Below, piece after piece: positions 16,733 to 24,914 of a DNA stretch of 64,000 bases. The position numbers and the translations under genes are program-made. The notes beneath the pieces are model-generated. The model had not been told where the DNA came from. It made no database searches and saw only the letters and a list, made by a program, of their open reading frames with translations. Source of the DNA: Amycolatopsis suaedae (GTDB taxonomy: Bacteria > Actinomycetota > Actinomycetes > Mycobacteriales > Pseudonocardiaceae); contig NZ_SFCC01000001.1 of assembly GCF_004214935.1 (NCBI RefSeq), forward strand, positions 248,001 to 312,000, given 5' to 3'. How positions within the stretch are numbered: position 1 is the stretch's first letter; each line of letters starts with the position of its first letter.

Positions 16733-17910
16733 CGGGGCAGGTCCTTCCACGCGACGTCCTTGTCCACCCTCGGTTCGGCGGGCAGGCCGAGGACCCGTTC
16801 GGCGATGATGTTGCGCAGGATCTCCGACGTGCCGCCCTCGATCGAGTTGCCCTTCGCCCGCAGGTAGCGGTACCCGGCCTCGCGGCCGGTGAAGTCGACG
16901 ATCTCCGGCCGCCGCATCGTCCAGTCGTCGTAGCGCAGGCCGTCCTCGCCGAGGAACTCCACCTCGAGCCCGGCGAGTTTCTGGCTCAGCTCCGCGAAGG
17001 CCAGCTTCATCGCCGAACCCTCCGGCCCCGGCTGCCCGGCAGCGAGCTGCTGGCGCAGCCGGACACCGGCCAGCCGCACGGACTCGGCCTCCACCCACAG
17101 CCGCAGCAGCCGGTCGTGCAGCTCGGGCGTGCGCAGCTCCGGGCGGTCCCGCCAGGCCGACGCGACCACGCCCACCATGCCGCCCTCCCGGGGAACGGCG
17201 CTGCCGCCGATGGCCACCCGCTCGTTCATCAGCGTGGTCTGGGCGACCTTCCAGCCCTCGCCGACCTCGCCGAGCCGGTGGGCGTCGGGAATGCACACCT
17301 CGGTGAGGAACACCTCGTTGAACTCGGCCTCGCCGGTGATCTGCCGCAGCGGCCGCACCTCGACGCCCGGCGCGGTCATGTCGCAGACGAAGTAGGTCAT
17401 GCCCTGGTGCTTGGGCACGTCCGGGTCGGTGCGGGCGACCAGGATCGCCCACCGCGCGGTGTGCGCGCTCGACGTCCACACCTTCTGCCCGGTGACCACC
17501 CAGTCGTCACCGTCGCGCACCGCCCTGGTGCCCAGCGCGGCCAGGTCCGAACCCGCGCCCGGTTCGCTGAACAGCTGGCACCACACCTCCTCGCCGGTCC
17601 ACAGTGGACGCAGGAAGCGGCGCTTGTTCTCCTCGGAACCGAACCGCAGGATGGTCGGCGCCGCCATGCCCAGGCCGATGCCGATCCGGCGCGGGTCGTT
17701 GTCCGGCGCGCCCGCCGCGGCGAGTTCGGCGTCCACCACCGCCTGCAGCGACCGCGGCGCGTCCAGCCCGCCGAGCCCGGCGGGGAAGTGGACCCAGGCC
17801 AGCCCCGCGTCGAAGCGGGCCCGCAGGAACTCCAGGCGGGGCGTGGTGGCGGGGTCGTGTGCGGCGAGCAGTTCGGCGACCAGCTCGCGCAGGCGATCGG
17901 CCCCGGTCAC
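16729..17910 (-). CDS. acyl-CoA dehydrogenase
   Basis: A 393-residue enzyme starting at GTG 17910, which overlaps the previous stop (GTGA). The FAD-binding stretch is WCQLFSEPGAGSDLA, followed by VVTGQKVWTSSAH and, at the C-terminus, RAKGNSIEGGTSEILRNIIA, the usual adenine-contacting and dimer motif. It catalyses alpha,beta-desaturation of an acyl-CoA and gives electrons to ETF. It is sandwiched between two other acyl-CoA dehydrogenases with overlapping codons; the pair with the downstream 357-residue protein looks heteromeric. The frame could be extended upstream, but that would run into the preceding gene. Confidence 0.93.
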   Translation of the reverse strand: MTGADRLRELVAELLAAHDPATTPRLEFLRARFDAGLAWVHFPAGLGGLDAPRSLQAVVDAELAAAGAPDNDPRRIGIGLGMAAPTILRFGSEENKRRFLRPLWTGEEVWCQLFSEPGAGSDLAALGTRAVRDGDDWVVTGQKVWTSSAHTARWAILVARTDPDVPKHQGMTYFVCDMTAPGVEVRPLRQITGEAEFNEVFLTEVCIPDAHRLGEVGEGWKVAQTTLMNERVAIGGSAVPREGGMVGVVASAWRDRPELRTPELHDRLLRLWVEAESVRLAGVRLRQQLAAGQPGPEGSAMKLAFAELSQKLAGLEVEFLGEDGLRYDDWTMRRPEIVDFTGREAGYRYLRAKGNSIEGGTSEILRNIIAERVLGLPAEPRVDKDVAWKDLPR

Positions 17911-19118
17911 GGCAGGTACTTCTTCAGCTCGCGGCGGGCCAGCGACCGCTTGTGCACCTCGTCCGGGCCGTCGGCCAGCCGCAGCGTGCGCGCGCCCGCC
18001 CACAGCTCGGCCAGCGGGAAGTCCTGGCTGACTCCGCCGGCGCCGTGTGCCTGGATGGCCTTGTCCAGGATCCGCTCGACGGCGACCGGCGTGGCGATCT
18101 TGATCGACTGGATCTCGGTGTGCGCGCCTTGGTTGCCGACGGTGTCCATCAGCCAGGCGGTCTTGAGCACCAGCAGCCGCAGCTGTTCGACGGTCACCCG
18201 CGCCTCGGCGATCCAGTCCTGCACGACGCCCTGCTCGGCGATGGGCTTGCCGAACGTCGAGCGGCTCAGCGCGCGGCGGCACATCAGCTCGATGGCCCGC
18301 TCGGCCATGCCGATCAGCCGCATGCAGTGGTGGATCCGGCCGGCGCCCAGCCGGGCCTGGGCGATGGCGAACCCGGCGCCCTCGGCGTCGATCAGGTTCT
18401 CCGCGGGCACCCGGACGTCGGTGAACACCATCTCGGCGTGACCGCCGTGGTCGCCGTCGGTGTAGCCGAACACGTGCATCCCGCGCACGATCTCCAGTCC
18501 CGGGGTGTCCCGGGGGACCAGGATCATGCTCTGCTGCTTGTGCGGGGCGGCGTCCGGGTCGGTCTTGCCCATCACGATGAAGATGCGGCAGTTCGGGTTC
18601 ATCGCCCCGGAGATGAACCACTTGCGGCCGTTGATGACGTAGTCGTCGCCGTCGCGCACGATGCGGGTGCTGATGTTGCGCGCGTCCGACGAGGCCACGT
18701 CCGGCTCGGTCATCGCGAACCCGGAGCGGATCTCACCGTCGAGCAGCGGCCGCAGCCACTGCTTACGCTGCTGCTCGGTGCCGAACATGGCCAGCACCTC
18801 CATGTTGCCGGTGTCCGGCGCGGCGCAGTTCAGCGCTGTCGGTGCCAGCCGGGGGCTGCGGCCGGTGATCTCGGCCAGCGGCGCGTACTGCAGGTTGGTC
18901 AGCCCCGCGCCGTGCTCGCCGGGCAGGAAGAAGTTCCACAGGCCGCGGCGGCGGGCCTCGGCCTTCAGCTCCTCGACGACGGGCACGCTGCTCCACTCGT
19001 CGTCGCGCTCGGCCAGCTGCCGTTCGAACACCGGCTCGGCCGGGTAGACGTGCTCGTCCATGAACGCGAGCAGCTCGGTCCGTAGTTTCTCGGTCCGCTC
19101 GTCGTAGCCGAAATCCAT
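17907..19118 (-). CDS. acyl-CoA dehydrogenase, ACAD10/11-like
   Basis: About 403 residues. The ATG at 19118 is inside the stop of the kinase gene (TGATG); GTG 19121 is an alternative. RTELLAFMDEHVYPAEPVF, RSGFAMTEPDVASSDARNI, INGRKWFISGAMNPNCRIF and LSRSTFGKPIAEQGVVQDWI match the dehydrogenase part of mammalian ACAD10/11. Those proteins carry a kinase domain fused upstream and handle 4-hydroxy fatty acyl-CoA. Here the kinase is the separate adjacent gene, so the pair may perform the same two steps (inference). Confidence 0.93.
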   Translation of the reverse strand: MDFGYDERTEKLRTELLAFMDEHVYPAEPVFERQLAERDDEWSSVPVVEELKAEARRRGLWNFFLPGEHGAGLTNLQYAPLAEITGRSPRLAPTALNCAAPDTGNMEVLAMFGTEQQRKQWLRPLLDGEIRSGFAMTEPDVASSDARNISTRIVRDGDDYVINGRKWFISGAMNPNCRIFIVMGKTDPDAAPHKQQSMILVPRDTPGLEIVRGMHVFGYTDGDHGGHAEMVFTDVRVPAENLIDAEGAGFAIAQARLGAGRIHHCMRLIGMAERAIELMCRRALSRSTFGKPIAEQGVVQDWIAEARVTVEQLRLLVLKTAWLMDTVGNQGAHTEIQSIKIATPVAVERILDKAIQAHGAGGVSQDFPLAELWAGARTLRLADGPDEVHKRSLARRELKKYLP

Positions 19119-20140
19119 CACTTCTCCTTGAGAATCTCGTTGCCGTGGGCGACCAGCGGCGCGACGCCCTTGCCGGCCAGCTCGAAGCCGGTACCGACGG
19201 TCTTGCCCTGGGTGAAGCGGAAGTAGATGCCCTCCAGGATCACGGCCAGCTTGAAGAACGCGAACCCGACGTACCAGTCCAATGTGGACACATCGCGGCC
19301 GGACCGTTCGGCGTAGCGGGCGATCACCTCGTCCCTGCTGGGGTAGCCGGGTGCCAGCGTCGCCGTGGCGACGAAGTGCAGGTTGGCGGAGTCGCGTTCG
19401 GCGTAGGCGATCATCAGCGCGAGGTCGGTGAGCGGGTCGCCGAGGGTGGACATCTCCCAGTCCAGCACCGCGGTGATCCGGTCCCGCTCGTCGACCAGCA
19501 CGTTGTCCAGCCGGTAGTCACCGTGGACCACGGTGGCCGGGCCGGACACCGGCACCGACGCGGCCAGGCGGTCGTGCAGCCGGTCGATGCCGGGCACGTC
19601 GCGGCTGCGCGAGGCGTCCAGCTGCTTCTTCCACCGCCGCAGCTGCCGTTCCAGGAAACCCTCCGGCCGCCCGAAGTCGCCCAGGCCGACCTCGCCCGGG
19701 TCGACGGCGTGCAGGTCGACCAGCGTGTCGATCAGCCGGTGCGCGATCGTCGCGGTGCGCTCGGCGCCGAGCGCCTCCATCTCCGCCTGGGTGCGGTAGG
19801 GCGTGCCCGGCACGAACTCCATGACGTAGAACGGCGCGCCCAGCACCTCGGTGTCCTGGCACAGCAGCAGCGTTTCCGGCACCGGCACCACGGTCGGGTG
19901 CAGCCCGGTGATGACCCGGTACTCGCGGGCCATGTCGTGGGCGGTCGGCAGGACGTGGCCCAGCGGCGGGCGGCGGACCACCCAGCGGCCGGTGCCGTCG
20001 CTCACCACGTAGGTGAGGTTGGACCGGCCGCCCTGGATCACTTCGGCGGTCAGCGGCCCGCTCAGCAGGCCGGGCAGCTCCCGGTCCAGCTGGGTTCGCA
20101 GGCCGGCGAGGTCCAGGCCGGGCGGGTCGGAGTTGGGCAT
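19118..20140 (-). CDS. APH-like phosphotransferase of the ACAD10/11 kinase type
   Basis: A 340-residue aminoglycoside-phosphotransferase-fold kinase. GGRSNLTYVVSDGTGRWVVRR is the nucleotide loop, VVHGDYRLDNVLVD has the catalytic H206, D208 and N213, and VLDWEMSTLGDPLTDLAL has the metal Asp227. This subgroup sits beside acyl-CoA dehydrogenases rather than resistance genes, and in animals is fused to them. The likely job is phosphorylating a hydroxyacyl-CoA so that water or phosphate can leave. ATG 20140 is preferred because GGAGAAAG lies 8 bp ahead; 20152 is the other option. A TetR palindrome lies 22 bp upstream. Confidence 0.9.
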   Translation of the reverse strand: MPNSDPPGLDLAGLRTQLDRELPGLLSGPLTAEVIQGGRSNLTYVVSDGTGRWVVRRPPLGHVLPTAHDMAREYRVITGLHPTVVPVPETLLLCQDTEVLGAPFYVMEFVPGTPYRTQAEMEALGAERTATIAHRLIDTLVDLHAVDPGEVGLGDFGRPEGFLERQLRRWKKQLDASRSRDVPGIDRLHDRLAASVPVSGPATVVHGDYRLDNVLVDERDRITAVLDWEMSTLGDPLTDLALMIAYAERDSANLHFVATATLAPGYPSRDEVIARYAERSGRDVSTLDWYVGFAFFKLAVILEGIYFRFTQGKTVGTGFELAGKGVAPLVAHGNEILKEK

Positions 20141-20161
20141 CGCTTTCTCCATCCGGTCACG

Positions 20162-20179
20162 ATACCGACTGGTCGGTAT
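20162..20179. promoter_or_regulatory. TetR-type operator palindrome, motif 1
   Basis: ATACCGACTGGTCGGTAT has perfect 8-bp half-sites around a 2-bp centre, and lies directly upstream of the kinase/acyl-CoA dehydrogenase operon. It matches the site at 11496-11513. Expected to be the operator that controls the four-gene operon. Confidence 0.65.
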
Positions 20180-20228
20180 GTCGTACAGTCGCCGGTGCGC
20201 GCCGGCCACCGGGCACGGCGCACACCGG

Positions 20229-20681
20229 TCAGGCGATCAGCCGGCTGACCATCTCAGCCACGCAGGCGGGCTTGCTCTCGCCGTCGATCTCGATCGTCCA
20301 CCGGACCACCGCCTGCTTGCCACCCGGGACGTCGCTCACCTCGAGCAGTTCCGCCCCGGCGCGTACCCGGGCGCCGACCTTCACCGGCTGCGGGAACCGG
20401 ACCTTGTTGAGGCCGTAGTTGATGCCCATGGTCAGGTTGGTGACCTGGTAGAGCTCCTGGCCGAACCGGGGGATCAGCGACAGGGTGAGGTAGCCGTGCG
20501 CGATGGTTCCGCCGAACGGGCCCGCCGCGGCACGCTCGGTGTCCAGGTGGATCCACTGGTGGTCGCCGGTGGCGTCGGCGAACAGCTGGACCTGCTCCTG
20601 GGTGATCGTGGTCCAGCCGGTGTAGCCGAAGTGCTCGCCCGCCGCGGCGGCGAACTCGTCGACGTCGGTGAAGACCCGCAT
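20229..20681 (-). CDS. MaoC family (R)-enoyl-CoA hydratase
   Basis: A 150-residue single hot-dog fold protein. ADATGDHQWIHLDTERAAAG, then GPFGGTIAHGYLTLSLIP, is the hydratase-2 motif, with the catalytic Asp/His pair in D-x4-H and G-x2-AHG. It adds water to trans-2-enoyl-CoA to give (R)-3-hydroxyacyl-CoA, which would link the acyl-CoA dehydrogenases to the FabG-like SDR 10 bp away. It ends shortly before the motif-1 operator of the next operon. Confidence 0.92.
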   Translation of the reverse strand: MRVFTDVDEFAAAAGEHFGYTGWTTITQEQVQLFADATGDHQWIHLDTERAAAGPFGGTIAHGYLTLSLIPRFGQELYQVTNLTMGINYGLNKVRFPQPVKVGARVRAGAELLEVSDVPGGKQAVVRWTIEIDGESKPACVAEMVSRLIA

Positions 20682-20691
20682 GCCGCCCTCC

Positions 20692-21447
20692 TCAGTCCTT
20701 CGGCCCGCCGGCCACGTAGATGACCTGGCCGGACACGAATCCGGCGCCCTCGCTGACCAGGAACGACACGGTGTGGGCGATGTCGTCGGGGGTGCCGACG
20801 CGGGCCACCGGGATCTGCTGCGCCGCGGCGGCCTTGAACTCCTCGAACCCCACCCCGAGCCGCTCGGCGGTCGCGGCGGTCATGTCGGTGGCGATGAACC
20901 CGGGCGCGATCGCATTGGCGGTCACCCCGAACTTGCCCAGCTCGATGGCCAGCGTCTTGGTGAAGCCCTGCATGCCGGCCTTGGCCGCGGAGTAGTTGAC
21001 CTGACCACGGTTGCCCAGCGCCGAGGTCGAGGACAGGTTGACGATGCGGCCGAAGCGCTGCTCGGTCATGTACTTCTGCGCCGCCCTGGTCATCAGGAAC
21101 GAGCCCCGCAGGTGCACGTTGATGACCGAGTCCCAGTCCTCCTCGGACATCTTGAACAGCAGGTTGTCCCTGGTGATGCCGGCGTTGTTGATCAGGACGG
21201 TCGGCGGGCCGAGCTCGTCGGCGACCTTGGTGACCGCGGCCTCGACCTGGCCGGCGTCGCTGACGTCGAGCCCGACGCCGATGGCTTTGCCCGCGCCGAT
21301 CGCCTCGGCGCCCTGCTTCGCGGCGGACTCGTCGAGGTCCAGCAGCGCGACGGCCATTCCGTCGGCGGCCAGCCGGGCGGCGACCGCGGCACCGATTCCC
21401 CGGCCGGCACCGGTGACGATGGCGACGCGGGTCTGGGACTCGGTCAC
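20692..21447 (-). CDS. fabG: SDR family 3-oxoacyl-ACP/CoA reductase, FabG-like
   Basis: A 251-residue classical SDR. GAGRGIGAAVAARLAADG binds the cofactor, NNAGITRDNLLFKMSEEDW is the FabG signature, and catalytic Ser is in NLSSTSALG with YSAAK as Tyr-x3-Lys. The length and NAIAPGFIATDMT also match FabG. It reduces or oxidises 3-oxo/3-hydroxyacyl groups; beside MaoC and acyl-CoA dehydrogenases, a catabolic 3-hydroxyacyl-CoA role is likely. The motif-2 operator lies just upstream of the start. The ribosome binding site is AGGAGGAAC. Confidence 0.92.
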   Translation of the reverse strand: MTESQTRVAIVTGAGRGIGAAVAARLAADGMAVALLDLDESAAKQGAEAIGAGKAIGVGLDVSDAGQVEAAVTKVADELGPPTVLINNAGITRDNLLFKMSEEDWDSVINVHLRGSFLMTRAAQKYMTEQRFGRIVNLSSTSALGNRGQVNYSAAKAGMQGFTKTLAIELGKFGVTANAIAPGFIATDMTAATAERLGVGFEEFKAAAAQQIPVARVGTPDDIAHTVSFLVSEGAGFVSGQVIYVAGGPKD

Positions 21448-21474
21448 GTTGTTCCTCCTTGAACGGCTGGGTGA

Positions 21475-21490
21475 CTAAGCAAGCGCTTAG
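21475..21490. promoter_or_regulatory. TetR-type operator palindrome, motif 2
   Basis: CTAAGCAAGCGCTTAG is upstream of fabG-like (start 21447) and shares TAAGCAAGCGCTTAG with 12157-12171. Inverted CTAAGC/GCTTAG half-sites flank AAGC. Likely the operator for the fabG-maoC pair. Confidence 0.6.
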
Positions 21491-21518
21491 GACCGTACCG
21501 CAGCCGTCCCGGAGCTGA

Positions 21519-22223
21519 CTAGGTGAGCTGGAGCGCGTCGGACCTCGACGGCTGGGGCCGCAGCAGACCGGCGGTCAGCGCGCCGAGCGCGAGCACCTCG
21601 TTGACGGCCATGAACCGTTCCACCAGACCGAGCGGGACGAACGTCCACCACGGGCCGCCGCCCGTCAGCATCACGACGACGCCGGTGAGGATGACGCCGA
21701 ACCACATCAGCGAGGTGACGCCGAGTGCGACGGTGAGCCTGCGCGGGACGGGGGAGTCGGGGTAGACCCGGCGGGCCGCCGCGATCACCGCGAGCGGCAG
21801 GCTGACGAACGCGACGACGCTGGCCCACCGGTGGATGGTGCCGCCCACGCTCGGCCCGATCGCCCAGTTGGTCTTCTGGAAGAAGATCAGCACGATCAGG
21901 CTGGCCACCCAGAGAAACCCGAGGAAGCTGGTGAAGCTCAGGGTGGCGACGATCCGGCGGCGGATCAGGGTCGCGAACACCGCCGCCGAACCGGCGGCCA
22001 CCACCGCGATCCCGAGGTCGAACAGCCACCGGCTGTCGGTCAGCGCGTACTGGCTGATCGTGGAGTACACCGGGCTGATGGCGTCGGTCGGCGGCAGCAC
22101 GTGCAGCAGCAGGAGCAGCGCCGACCCGGCGAGCAGAGCGGCGACGCCCGCGAAGGGGAGGGCGCGGGCGTCGCCGGGGCCCGCGGGCGCCGGAGCGGCG
22201 AGGGTGTCGGCGGAGGGGGACAT
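21519..22223 (-). CDS. DUF998 family membrane protein
   Basis: A 234-residue protein with about six transmembrane helices. SPVYSTISQYALTDSRWLFD near the N-terminus and GTIHRWASVVAFVSLP in the middle are typical of the DUF998 family of actinobacteria. The function is unknown. It is a single gene between the fabG operon and the FAD monooxygenase, both on the same strand, with no shared spacing that suggests an operon. Confidence 0.85.
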   Translation of the reverse strand: MSPSADTLAAPAPAGPGDARALPFAGVAALLAGSALLLLLHVLPPTDAISPVYSTISQYALTDSRWLFDLGIAVVAAGSAAVFATLIRRRIVATLSFTSFLGFLWVASLIVLIFFQKTNWAIGPSVGGTIHRWASVVAFVSLPLAVIAAARRVYPDSPVPRRLTVALGVTSLMWFGVILTGVVVMLTGGGPWWTFVPLGLVERFMAVNEVLALGALTAGLLRPQPSRSDALQLT

Positions 22224-22297
22224 GCTGCGAGGTTATCGACGCCGGTGTGTGCTCACGCTGAGAGCAACCTGTCGAAAACCTGTCGGCTTGTCCGGTT

Positions 22298-23506
22298 TCA
22301 CGTCGCCGTGGCCGGGGCCGGGTAGTCCTTCAGCTCGATCGAGTCGTAGAGCCGCAGCCCCTGCGACTGGAGGCGCACCAGGGCCCGGCCGGCCTTCGAC
22401 GGCAGGACCGACAGCAGCCGGGCGGCTTGGACCAGCCCCCACATGCCGGAGCGGGACGCGGGGATCAGCGTCCTGGCCGCGCGCAGCGCGAGTGCGCGGC
22501 TGCCGCGTACCGGCTCGGCCATTTCCCGCTCGTAGGCGGCGAAGGCGCGCTCGTGGTCGCCGCGTGCCGCGGCCAGCTCGCCGGCCAGGACGTAGGCGCC
22601 GAGCATCGCCAGCGTCGTGCTGCCGCCGACGGCCGGGCCCGGGCAGTAACCCGCGTCGCCGACCAGCGTGACCCGGCCCTTCGACCAGCTGTCCAGGCGG
22701 AGCTGGGTGATGGCGTCGAAGTAGAACGCCTGCGTGGTGTCCAGCTCGCCCAGCCAGCGGTCGACGTCGGGGTGCATGCCGGTGTACGCCTCGCGCAGCA
22801 GCTCCTTCTGCCGCTCGGTGTCGCGGTGGTGGTAGTCCAGTTCCTCGCTGTGGAACAGGAACACCGCCCGCGCGGCCACCCCGTCGCGGGTTCCGTAGAG
22901 CGCGGCGATCCTGCCGACGTCGAGGTGCGCGTGGTACTCGCCGTTGGTCGCCAGGTCCTGGGGTACCGACAGCACGCCCAGGTGGGCACCGATGAAGTTG
23001 CTGAACAGGTGCTCCTCGCCGAACACCAGCCGTCGCACGGTGGAGTGCAGCCCGTCGGCGCCCACCACGAGGTCGAACCGGCGCCGGGTGCCGCTGTCGA
23101 AGGTGACCTCGCCGTCGTCGATGGCCGCGACGGAGTCGGCGAAGACGTACTCGACGTCCGCGCGGGTCGCGTCGTAGAGGACCTCGCTGAGGTCGTCGCG
23201 CATGATCTCGACGTGGCGTTCCGCGGTGCCGCCGAGGATGTTGTCGAGGTTGACGCGAACCGGGCGCGCGACGCCCTGGCGGTACATCAGCATCCGGCTC
23301 ATTCCGGTCGCCAGCGCCTCGACCTGGGGGAGCACGCCCATCTTCTCGACGATGTCCATGCCGGGGCGGAACAGGTCGACGGCGTGCCCGCCGGTCTTGC
23401 GCAGGGTGGGCGCCCGCTCGACGACGGTGACGTCGAAGCCGTACCTGGTGAGCCAGTACGCGAGGGCGGGACCCGCGACGCTGGCGCCGGAGATCAGGAC
23501 GCGCAT
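22298..23506 (-). CDS. FAD-dependent monooxygenase (PHBH/TetX-like)
   Basis: A 402-residue group A flavoprotein. ISGASVAGPALAYWLTRYG is the GxGxxG-like ADP-binding site, with VVERAP as the acidic end of strand 2; VVGADGLHSTVRR is the DG motif and GRVTLVGDAGYCPGPAVGG the second FAD motif. Such enzymes hydroxylate aromatic substrates or drugs with NAD(P)H and oxygen. It diverges from a TetR gene with a long inverted repeat in the 74-bp gap, so it is probably a TetR-controlled detoxification or catabolic gene. Confidence 0.92.
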   Translation of the reverse strand: MRVLISGASVAGPALAYWLTRYGFDVTVVERAPTLRKTGGHAVDLFRPGMDIVEKMGVLPQVEALATGMSRMLMYRQGVARPVRVNLDNILGGTAERHVEIMRDDLSEVLYDATRADVEYVFADSVAAIDDGEVTFDSGTRRRFDLVVGADGLHSTVRRLVFGEEHLFSNFIGAHLGVLSVPQDLATNGEYHAHLDVGRIAALYGTRDGVAARAVFLFHSEELDYHHRDTERQKELLREAYTGMHPDVDRWLGELDTTQAFYFDAITQLRLDSWSKGRVTLVGDAGYCPGPAVGGSTTLAMLGAYVLAGELAAARGDHERAFAAYEREMAEPVRGSRALALRAARTLIPASRSGMWGLVQAARLLSVLPSKAGRALVRLQSQGLRLYDSIELKDYPAPATAT

Positions 23507-23517
23507 GAAGCCTCCTT

Positions 23518-23564
23518 ACTTAACGGAAGGTCAGGATACCAGCGTTCCTTACCTACCGTTAAGT
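23518..23564. promoter_or_regulatory. inverted repeat between FAD monooxygenase and TetR
   Basis: ACTTAACGGAAGGT (23518-23531) and ACCTACCGTTAAGT (23551-23564) pair at 13 of 14 positions around a 19-bp centre. It fills the gap between the divergent genes and overlaps both promoters. Likely the operator of the TetR protein at 23581. Confidence 0.65.
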
Positions 23565-23580
23565 CAAGTACGCTTGACCG

Positions 23581-24117
23581 GTGCCCCGTGAGTCGAACAC
23601 CAAGCAGCGCATCCAGGACGCCGCCCGTGAGCTCTTCAGCCAGAAGGGCGTGCAGAAGACGAGCCTGCAGGAGATCGCCGACCGGCTCGGCATCACCAAG
23701 CCCGCGCTCTACTACCACTTCTCGTCGCGGGACGAACTGGTGCGCAGCATCGTCCAGCCGCTGATCGACGAGGGCGAGGCGTTCCTGCGGGCGTACGAGA
23801 AGCGGGACCGGATCGACCCGAGGGCGTTGCTGGAGGGCTACTTCGACTTCCACTACGAGCGCCGGGACGTGCTGATGCTGGTCCTGGCGGAGATGACCAC
23901 GCTCGCCGACCTCGGGCTGATCGACCTGGTCGTGGCCTGGCGGGCACGGCTGTCGGAGATGGTGGTCGGCCCGGACCCCACGCTGGCGCAGGCGACCCGG
24001 GGTGTGATGGCCTTCGGCGGGCTGCAGGACTGCGCCATCCAGTTCGCTCATGTTCCCGCGGACGAGTTGCGGCCGGCCGCGGTGGACGCGGCCATGGCCG
24101 CGCTGGGACTGTCGTGA
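23581..24117 (+). CDS. TetR/AcrR family transcriptional regulator
   Basis: A 178-residue TetR protein, GTG start at 23581. RIQDAARELFSQKGVQKTSL, then EIADRLGITKPALYYHFSSR is the helix-turn-helix (residues about 9-48). The ligand domain is short. It is divergent from the FAD monooxygenase and its stop overlaps the GTG of the amidohydrolase gene (GTGA), so the latter is co-transcribed. The ligand is probably a substrate of the monooxygenase (inference). Confidence 0.92.
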   Translation: MPRESNTKQRIQDAARELFSQKGVQKTSLQEIADRLGITKPALYYHFSSRDELVRSIVQPLIDEGEAFLRAYEKRDRIDPRALLEGYFDFHYERRDVLMLVLAEMTTLADLGLIDLVVAWRARLSEMVVGPDPTLAQATRGVMAFGGLQDCAIQFAHVPADELRPAAVDAAMAALGLS

Positions 24118-24911
24118 CCGGCGTCGACGTGCACGCCCACGTGCTCGCCGAGGACACCGTGGCGGTGACCGGCGCCGGGTACCGGCCGTTCGCCGCCCCG
24201 GTCGGCGACTACCTGCGCCACCTCGGCGCGGTGGGCCTGTCCAGGGGCGTGCTGGTCAACCCGAGTGCCTACGGCCAGGACCACACGGTGCTGCTGGCCG
24301 CGCTGCGTGCCCATCCGGACCGGCTGCGCGGCGTGGCCGTCCTGCCGTCCACTGTGGAATCGTCCACTGTGGAGGAGCTGCACGCCGCCGGGGTACGCGC
24401 GGTGCGGGTCCAGGACCGGCTGGCAGGCGGGCTGCCGGTCGCGGAGTTGCCGGCGTGGCTGCCGCGCCTGGCCGAACTGGGCTGGCACGCCGAGGTGTGG
24501 ACCGACCTGGCCGAGCACGGCGACACCGTGCTGGCGGCCGTCGAGTCGGCGCGGGTGCCGGTCCTGCTGGACCACCTGGGCAACCTCCCGCCCGGCGACG
24601 AGGGGACGGCGACGCTGCTGCGGCTGCTGGACGCGGGGCCGTGCTGGGTGACGTTGTCCGGCGCGTACCGGCTCGCCCCCGGCCTGGCGGAGGCCGGGGC
24701 CGCGGCGCGGCTGGCCGACCGGGTGGCCGCGGTGCTGGACGCGGCGCCGGACCGGGTGGTGTGGGGTTCGGACTGGCCCTACGTCGCCCCGCCGGGCCCG
24801 GTCCCGGCCGCGGCCGACCACCGTGCCGTCCTGGACGCGTGGCTGCCCGACCCGCGGGTGCGGGAGCGGGTGCTGCAGGACAACCCGGCGGTACTCTACG
24901 ACTGGGGGTGA
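24114..24911 (+). CDS. amidohydrolase family protein (PDC hydrolase-like)
   Basis: A 265-residue metal-dependent hydrolase of the TIM-barrel amidohydrolase_2 group. VDVHAHVL at the N-terminus is the first HxH metal motif, LDHLGNLP is in the middle, and VWGSDWPYVAPP near the C-terminus carries the last metal Asp. This resembles 2-pyrone-4,6-dicarboxylate lactonase and other small lactonases. It starts at GTG 24114 inside the TetR stop, so it belongs to that operon. It could open a lactone formed after oxidation by the monooxygenase (inference). Confidence 0.85.
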   Translation: MTGVDVHAHVLAEDTVAVTGAGYRPFAAPVGDYLRHLGAVGLSRGVLVNPSAYGQDHTVLLAALRAHPDRLRGVAVLPSTVESSTVEELHAAGVRAVRVQDRLAGGLPVAELPAWLPRLAELGWHAEVWTDLAEHGDTVLAAVESARVPVLLDHLGNLPPGDEGTATLLRLLDAGPCWVTLSGAYRLAPGLAEAGAAARLADRVAAVLDAAPDRVVWGSDWPYVAPPGPVPAAADHRAVLDAWLPDPRVRERVLQDNPAVLYDWG

Positions 24912-24914
24912 GGG

